From the NCBI GenBank assembly GCA_003506095.1, contig DNWZ01000078.1, positions 1 through 12,129 on the forward strand: a stretch of 12,129 bases of DNA, written 5' to 3'. Shown here piece after piece: positions 7,443 through 12,129 of this stretch. The DNA comes from Planctomycetaceae bacterium. GTDB taxonomy: Bacteria; Planctomycetota; Planctomycetia; Pirellulales; Pirellulaceae. The position numbers and the translations under genes are program-made. A model generated the notes under the pieces. The model worked only from the letters and a program-made list of their open reading frames with translations, was not told where the DNA came from and ran no database searches. Position 1 is the first letter of the stretch, and the number at the start of each line of letters is the position of its first letter.

Positions 7443-8069
7443 TTAAGCCTCTTCAATCTGTTCTGGCCTAGCGATGCGGATCGCCCAAATCAAAAAGCCG
7501 ATCAAGAAAAATGCACTGGGCGGCAACAACATGAGGTTGTTCGGGTTGTACCATCCGCCATTTCGATCCAATTCCATCAGCGTGACGCCAAAGACGCTGC
7601 CGCTGCCCAACAGTTCGCGGAAAAAAGCAACGATCATCAGCACCACGGCATAACCGAGGCCGTTACCGATTCCGTCTAAGAAACTTATCCATACGCCGTT
7701 CTTCATCGCAAACCCTTCTGCGCGCCCCATGACGATGCAGTTGGTGATAATCAACCCGACGAACACCGACAATTGCTTACTGATATCGTAGAGATACGCT
7801 TTCAGGATTTGATCGACAACAATCACCAATGAAGCGATTACGACCATCTGGACGATGATGCGGATGCTGCTGGGGATAAAATGCCGAATCATTGCCACGG
7901 CTGCGTTACTGAATGCAACCACGGCAATTACCGCGATCGACATGACCAACGAGACCTTCATGCTGGTCGTTACGGCCAACGCGCTGCAGATACCTAAGAT
8001 CTGCAAGGCAATAGGATTATTTTCGAGGACCGGTCCAAAAAGGACCTTCAAGGCTTTTGATTGCGCCAC
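7443..8069 (-). CDS. nqrD: Na+-translocating NADH:quinone reductase subunit D
   Basis: NqrD is an integral membrane subunit, with 208 residues and about six helices, and is the partner of NqrE. Cys28 (LGICSALAVT) and Cys111 (TNCIVMGRAEGFA) match the cysteines that supply half of the intramembrane iron-sulfur ligands. The family blocks ENNPIALQILGICSALAVT and FFRELLGSGSVFG are present. The predicted start is a GTG at 8067-8069, with a good GGGAG Shine-Dalgarno nine bases upstream, 14 bases after nqrC ends. The VLFGPVLENNP beginning agrees with known N-termini, so the GTG start is well supported. The C-terminal RPEQIEEA tail ends 5 bases before nqrE. Confidence 0.98.
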   Translation of the reverse strand: MAQSKALKVLFGPVLENNPIALQILGICSALAVTTSMKVSLVMSIAVIAVVAFSNAAVAMIRHFIPSSIRIIVQMVVIASLVIVVDQILKAYLYDISKQLSVFVGLIITNCIVMGRAEGFAMKNGVWISFLDGIGNGLGYAVVLMIVAFFRELLGSGSVFGVTLMELDRNGGWYNPNNLMLLPPSAFFLIGFLIWAIRIARPEQIEEA

Positions 8070-8083
8070 TGGATTATGCTCCC

Positions 8084-8887
8084 TTATTCCTTCATCTCGG
8101 ATGCGAGCTTTTTCAAATAATTTTGATAACCATCGGGACCGGTCCAGTAACGAACCAAATTCGTTACACCGTTACATGTGATCGTTGCCCCCGACAACCC
8201 ATCGACCATCGAATTGCTTTCCGGCGGGGCGGGGCCTTTTGACACTGCGAGTGCAGGATTGCCTTCATCGTCAAACATCGACAGACCTACCCACTGCTGT
8301 TTCCAACGTGGATTGTCGACCTCGCCACCCAGGCCTGGCGTTTCGGCGTGCTGGTAAAAAGTCAAACCCTGTACCGTTTCTAGATCTCGCTTAACGGCCA
8401 TGTAGCCGTAAAGCGTGGACCACAAACCCTGACCATAAACAGGCAGTACAACCTGAGTTATTTTATCAGTCTTGGGGTTTTTAACCACAAACACTCGAGC
8501 TACCTTCTCGCGACGTGAACGGCCAATGCTGTAGTTAGGGTCCGATGTCGGAACGCTTAAATCAGCTTTCTTTGCCGCATCCGCGGGGTCGTATTTCGCA
8601 ACGTCGAAATCGGTATTGTATTCACCGGTTTCCAAGTCGACCAAGCGCTCTTCAACTCGCTTATAAAGTTCGCCCACTTGTTCAACAGTCAATTGGCTGG
8701 CAGGTAAGCCGAACTCGCCAAGAGCAAGCCCCGAGGCGTCAAGGATATTGCGTTGACGGTCCAATACCTGGTTTTTGGCCTGCAGCGGACGCAGAACAAC
8801 GGCTGCAGCGCTAACGGCCAAAGAGCAAACCACGCACAAGATAATCGACACAAGAAAGGTGTTTTTCAGGGAATCACGTTGTGACAT
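8084..8887 (-). CDS. nqrC: Na+-translocating NADH:quinone reductase subunit C
   Basis: NqrC carries a covalently bound FMN on the outer face of the membrane and relays electrons within the pump. The 267-residue product has one N-terminal membrane helix (about 9-33) and an FMN-binding domain. Its DGLSGATIT motif places the phosphoester-linked FMN on Thr235, and the conserved ETPGLGG block is at 182-188. The start at 8885-8887 gives the family-like MSQRDSLKNTF and has a GGAGGG Shine-Dalgarno nine bases upstream. The frame is open to an earlier ATG at 8924-8926, which would add 13 residues and overlap nqrB by 53 bases, so it is less likely. With the chosen start, nqrC overlaps the end of nqrB by 14 bases. 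FMN attachment would need ApbE, which is not in this window. Confidence 0.97.
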   Translation of the reverse strand: MSQRDSLKNTFLVSIILCVVCSLAVSAAAVVLRPLQAKNQVLDRQRNILDASGLALGEFGLPASQLTVEQVGELYKRVEERLVDLETGEYNTDFDVAKYDPADAAKKADLSVPTSDPNYSIGRSRREKVARVFVVKNPKTDKITQVVLPVYGQGLWSTLYGYMAVKRDLETVQGLTFYQHAETPGLGGEVDNPRWKQQWVGLSMFDDEGNPALAVSKGPAPPESNSMVDGLSGATITCNGVTNLVRYWTGPDGYQNYLKKLASEMKE

Positions 8888-10130
8888 AGCGAGCAGCCCT
8901 CCGACGAACGTTGGCTTCGACGACAAAGTAATCGATCAATGGGGCAAACACATTGCCAAACAAAATCGCCAGCATGATCCCCTCGGGATAAGCCGGATTA
9001 ACAACTCGAATCAAGATGGTCATGAATCCGATCAAGAAACCATAAATCCACTTACCAGTTTCCGTCATTGACGCACTAACCGGATCCGTCGCCATGAATA
9101 CCAAACCGAATGCGAGGCCGCCGATGCAAAGGTGCCAATAGAATGGAACGGAAAACATCGCATTGGTACCAAAGTCCAATGCATTCATTGCGGACGCTGT
9201 TGCGATTACACCAACAACAACCGCTGCCATGATTTTCCAAGAACCGATCCCGCAGGCGATCAAGATCGCGGCACCAACAAGGCATAGCAGCGCGCTGGTT
9301 TCACCGACGCATCCTTGAATCGTTCCCAAGAACGCGCTCATCAACGTAATCGGCTCCGCACCCCAGGAGTATTGCACCGCAGCTAATGACTCGACCGCGT
9401 TCCCCTTTGCCGTCGCCATTTGTCCCAAAGCCGTCGCACCGCTGAATCCGTCAACAGCAGTCCAAACCTTGTCACCTGAAATTTGGCCAGCATGGGCAAA
9501 ATAGAGGAAGGCTCGAGCCGTGAGTGCAACGTTTAGGAAGTTTCGACCGGTACCGCCAAATACTTCCTTAGCAACAATGACGCCGAATGCGATTCCCACT
9601 GCGACCTGCCACAGCGGAATGCTGGCCGGCAGCGTCAGCGGGAACAGCAAGCCAGTGACCAAAAAACCTTCGTTGATCTCGTGGCCTCTGAGCACGCTGA
9701 AAACGAGTTCGATATGTCCACCTACGAACATACAAACCGCGTACATCGGAATAAAGAAGATCGCTCCGTACACGAAGTTGTCTAGGAAATTTGCCGGATC
9801 ATGGCCAAAACCTAGGGCTGTGTGAACCGTGTGGTGCCAGTCAAACTCATACGGCACTTCTGCCGCTTCCATCTTGGTGATGGCTTGGTTTGCCTGATAG
9901 CCGACATTCCACATTCCGAACAACGTGACCGGAATCAAGGAGAGCACAACCATGCTCATCATTCGTTTCAAGTCGATGCTGTCCCGAACGTGGGTTACTT
10001 TTTTCGCAGTCTCACCCGGGGTGTACAAAAACGTATCGAGCGCTTCGTAAACCGGGTAAGCTTTTTCGAGGATTCCACCCTTAGCAAAATAGGGGTGGAC
10101 TCGATCCAATGCGTCACGCAATGCTTGCAT
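8874..10130 (-). CDS. nqrB: Na+-translocating NADH:quinone reductase subunit B
   Basis: NqrB is the largest membrane subunit. In the characterised enzyme it holds covalent FMN and riboflavin and is central to Na+ translocation and quinone reduction. The 418 residues contain an amphipathic N-terminal segment (1-55) and about ten membrane helices. The flavinylation motif DGFSGATAL places FMN on Thr233, close to Thr236 of the Vibrio protein. The conserved GHEINEGFLVT block is at 149-159. Other family signatures include FGGTGRNFLN (191-200) and FMATDPVSASMT (345-356). The ATG at 10128-10130 is 8 bases beyond the nqrA stop. Its end overlaps nqrC. Confidence 0.98.
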   Translation of the reverse strand: MQALRDALDRVHPYFAKGGILEKAYPVYEALDTFLYTPGETAKKVTHVRDSIDLKRMMSMVVLSLIPVTLFGMWNVGYQANQAITKMEAAEVPYEFDWHHTVHTALGFGHDPANFLDNFVYGAIFFIPMYAVCMFVGGHIELVFSVLRGHEINEGFLVTGLLFPLTLPASIPLWQVAVGIAFGVIVAKEVFGGTGRNFLNVALTARAFLYFAHAGQISGDKVWTAVDGFSGATALGQMATAKGNAVESLAAVQYSWGAEPITLMSAFLGTIQGCVGETSALLCLVGAAILIACGIGSWKIMAAVVVGVIATASAMNALDFGTNAMFSVPFYWHLCIGGLAFGLVFMATDPVSASMTETGKWIYGFLIGFMTILIRVVNPAYPEGIMLAILFGNVFAPLIDYFVVEANVRRRAARYVTT

Positions 10131-10138
10131 TTTGCCTA

Positions 10139-11473
10139 TCAGCCTTCACGTTGAATCGTTGTCAAGTTGTCACGCAATAGCGTGCCGTATTCGTATTTTC
10201 CAGGACAGACAAACGTGCATAACGCGACGTCCTCTTCCTCCAATTCCAGCGCACCGAGTCGTTGTGCTTGTTCACTGTCACGAACGATCAGAGACCTGAG
10301 CAGTTGAGTCGGCAGAATGTCCATCGGCATGACTTTTTCGTACGTTCCCAACGGAACCATCGCTCGTTCACTGCCGCCAGTTGACGTCGTGAAAGCGAAC
10401 TTTTGGCCCTTAAGAATCGCCGAAGCGAACGCCTTGGTCACTGAATACTTGTCAAATCCAGGCTTCTGCCAGCCCAGAAACTCGCGATAGTTGCCTTCCT
10501 GCAGTACCGAAATCTGTTGGTGGTATCGGCCCAAAAACGGCTGCACGCGGCCGCATAGAACCGATCCGCTGATCACGCGACATTCAATGCCTTGGGGCAT
10601 ATCGCCAGAAACCAGATCGTCAATCAACGCGCCCATTTGCGTTTCGATCAAACGAGGATTGCGTATCACCGGCCCGGCCAGCGATACGACTCGGCGGACG
10701 TCCAGTTTGCCGGTTAAGAACAGCGTTCCAATCGCAGCGACATCTTGATAGTTCAAATACCAAACAGTTTTGCCTGGCCCAACCGGATCGAGGAAGTGAA
10801 TGTGGGTTCCCACCAGCCCAGCAGGATGGGGGCCCTCGAAGGTTTCAACCTGAACCTGAGCGGATGGAGTCGCCGGAATGTTCCCCTGCGGCGCTCGGCA
10901 GACAAACACCTTGCCCTGAGTCAGCTTTGACAACACCTTTAAACCGACGCTGAACTGCTCGGCCCGGCCGGCCAGAACCACTGCCGGATCAGCAGCCAAT
11001 GGATTGGTGTCGATCGCCGTGACGAAAATCGAGTGAGGAGTGCTGGAGATTGCCGGAATCTGGCCAAATGGCCGAGTCCGAAGCGAAGTCCATAAGCCAC
11101 TGACGACCAGTTGAGCGACAACCGAATCGCGATCCATCGTGTCAACCGATTGGCTGGTCACGCCAGGGAATGAAACCGCTTGGTCGCCCTGCACGTCGAT
11201 AACCAGCGATTCAAACTTCCGCTTTGCCCCCCGGTTGATCGCAGCAACCGTTCCCGCAGCAGGCGATGTAAACAACACGCCAGGATTTTTCTTGTCCTCC
11301 ATCAGCGGTTGACCCAACATCACTGAGTCGCCCTCGGCGACCAGCATCGTCGGTTTCATCCCGATGTAGTCATCACCAGAGATCGCCACTTGCGTGACCG
11401 TCGGACCGGCTTCGATCCGTTGTTCGGGTTCCCCCGAAATGGGCAAATCTAGCCCGCGTTTGATAACCGTCAT
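10139..11473 (-). CDS. nqrA: Na+-translocating NADH:quinone reductase subunit A
   Basis: NqrA is the peripheral, cytoplasmic, flavin-free subunit of Na+-NQR and has been linked to quinone binding. The first operon gene encodes 444 residues from the ATG at 11471-11473. This start gives MTVIKRGLDLPISG, which aligns with the MITIKKGLDLPIAG start of the Vibrio protein. An earlier in-frame ATG at 11483-11485 would add only four residues (MRLP) and is less likely. Family blocks include GMKPTMLV and EDKKNPGVLFTSPAAGTV near residues 38-76, a biotinyl/lipoyl-like fold, and the C-terminal TFVCPGKYEYG near 420-430. No Shine-Dalgarno is visible. It is followed 8 bases later by nqrB. The leader upstream contains inverted repeats that may matter for regulation. 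Confidence 0.97.
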   Translation of the reverse strand: MTVIKRGLDLPISGEPEQRIEAGPTVTQVAISGDDYIGMKPTMLVAEGDSVMLGQPLMEDKKNPGVLFTSPAAGTVAAINRGAKRKFESLVIDVQGDQAVSFPGVTSQSVDTMDRDSVVAQLVVSGLWTSLRTRPFGQIPAISSTPHSIFVTAIDTNPLAADPAVVLAGRAEQFSVGLKVLSKLTQGKVFVCRAPQGNIPATPSAQVQVETFEGPHPAGLVGTHIHFLDPVGPGKTVWYLNYQDVAAIGTLFLTGKLDVRRVVSLAGPVIRNPRLIETQMGALIDDLVSGDMPQGIECRVISGSVLCGRVQPFLGRYHQQISVLQEGNYREFLGWQKPGFDKYSVTKAFASAILKGQKFAFTTSTGGSERAMVPLGTYEKVMPMDILPTQLLRSLIVRDSEQAQRLGALELEEEDVALCTFVCPGKYEYGTLLRDNLTTIQREG

Positions 11474-11516
11474 AGGTAAACGCAAAAAAGGTGTGTGATC
11501 AGATCGTTTGTAAATG

Positions 11517-11553
11517 GATGGTGGTCAAGCGTTCCGATGCCGCTACCACCATC
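11517..11553 (-). repeat. Inverted repeat in the nqrA leader
   Basis: GATGGTGGT at 11517-11525 is the exact reverse complement of ACCACCATC at 11545-11553. After a two-base bulge the stem resumes with AGCG (11528-11531) against CGCT (11541-11544), leaving a nine-base loop. The structure begins 44 bases upstream of the nqrA ATG, so it would lie in the 5' leader if transcription starts further upstream, or in the promoter otherwise. There is no U-run after it. It is a candidate regulatory hairpin or operator, with no identified ligand. Confidence 0.4.
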
Positions 11554-11751
11554 GCTCGACTGGGGCGACAGCGGCAGGTTGTCCAATCTAATGAACTTTC
11601 TTGCAAGACCGGTTTACCAAAAGCGAAGACCTGTCATGGGCACATAAACGACTCGCATTCGTCTCGACCGATCCCTACCGTCACCCTCTTGCTGCATCAC
11701 CGCCAATATCGGCTCCGCAATAACTGTGGACAACGACTGAATCAAACGCCT

Positions 11752-11781
11752 CCGACTTTGTGATTTTTTTCACAAAGTCGG
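11752..11781. repeat. Perfect 12-bp inverted repeat with a T6 loop
   Basis: CCGACTTTGTGA at 11752-11763 is the exact reverse complement of TCACAAAGTCGG at 11770-11781, separated by six T. Neither flank has a U-run in the direction of transcription, so a simple terminator is unlikely. It lies about 280 bases upstream of nqrA. An operator for a dimeric regulator or a cruciform/hairpin element are both possible. Confidence 0.6.
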
Positions 11782-11788
11782 TTGTGCC

Positions 11789-11816
11789 AAAAGCCGCCAC
11801 GTCGATTCGTGGCGGC
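11789..11816 (-). terminator. Possible minus-strand intrinsic terminator
   Basis: A perfect GC-rich 9-bp stem (GCCGCCACG at 11793-11801 with CGTGGCGGC at 11808-11816) encloses a six-base loop. Read on the minus strand it is followed by four U (11789-11792). That would insulate the nqr operon from a minus-strand gene entering from the right of the window. The U-run is short and no such gene is confirmed, so this could equally be a structural or regulatory repeat. Confidence 0.4.
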
Positions 11817-12129
11817 ACTTCGGAAAGGAAATCCCTTTAGGTCGTGTCATCATGCCAGGATCCAAGTCGATTGACAACGGCAAAGGCATCGCATCCGAAA
11901 CGAGTCGCAGCAAGTTTTCGGGTAAGTGTGTTTATCTTCCTTTCGTAGCCAATAGCAGGTGTTAAAATCACACTAAGTTGCGGCTGCTTTGGCAATAATG
12001 CGTTGACATTGACCGCAACGCCAACGTCAGATCATCTTGTTGTTAATTCAAGGGTTTGCAGCACTATTTGCCGCCCCACTGCGCCGCCAGGTTGCTTCGT
12101 CGCTAGACCACCAAACTGCTTCCTTCCTA

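Larger units (their letters stand above)
11474..12129. other. Region upstream of nqrA without a called gene
   Basis: These 656 bases hold three inverted repeats (listed separately) and presumably the nqr promoter, but no -35/-10 pair is convincing. A 10-base perfect palindrome (TCTTGCAAGA, 11599-11608) could be a protein site or chance. A 37-codon ATG frame on the plus strand (11852-11965) has no recognisable product and no well-placed Shine-Dalgarno. Near the right edge a plus-strand frame is open from 12013 to the window end, and two minus-strand frames are open from the edge to stops at 12048 and 12032. One of them may be the margin of a neighbouring gene, but they are too short to choose between. 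Confidence 0.5.

Noticed and set aside
11724..11732. Sequence resembling a DnaA box (TTGTCCACA on the minus strand)
   Set aside because: A single imperfect copy with no cluster, no AT-rich unwinding region and no dnaA/dnaN nearby. It does not support an origin.
1..12129. CRISPR arrays, tRNA/rRNA genes, insertion sequences
   Set aside because: No regularly spaced repeats, cloverleaf or rRNA-like stretches, or transposase ORFs were seen on either strand.

Overview
The window looks like chromosomal DNA from a planctomycete, most likely a marine member of the Pirellulaceae. The evidence is indirect: a secreted, Tat-dependent Gfo/Idh/MocA oxidoreductase of the type expanded in that phylum, a complete sodium-pumping NQR operon, several genes without a visible Shine-Dalgarno sequence, and loosely packed genes on both strands. 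No search was run, so the taxon is an inference from protein style.

Left part (1-2349, + strand). The window opens in the last codons of a receiver-domain protein. After a 189-base gap holding a large REP-like palindrome comes a hybrid histidine kinase. Its membrane sensor resembles the ethylene-binding domain of plant ETR1, and every copper- or ethylene-site residue I compared is present at a constant offset. It continues with a coiled coil, a PAS domain, HisKA/HATPase and a receiver. This is the most notable item in the window.

Middle (2360-5309). A Tat-exported Gfo/Idh/MocA oxidoreductase (- strand) ends 10 bases from the kinase stop. Diverging from it across a 262-base gap is serS (+ strand), seryl-tRNA synthetase.

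Right part (5403-11473, - strand). A complete nqrABCDEF operon encodes the six subunits of the Na+-translocating NADH:quinone reductase. It ends in a strong intrinsic terminator just after nqrF. Both covalent-FMN threonine motifs (NqrB and NqrC), the paired membrane cysteines of NqrD and NqrE, and the four 2Fe-2S cysteines of NqrF are present, so the pump looks functional. The maturation genes apbE and nqrM are not in the window.

Far right (11474-12129). No gene was called here. The region holds the presumed nqr promoter/leader and three strong inverted repeats. A 37-codon ORF and short open frames at the edge are too weak to call.
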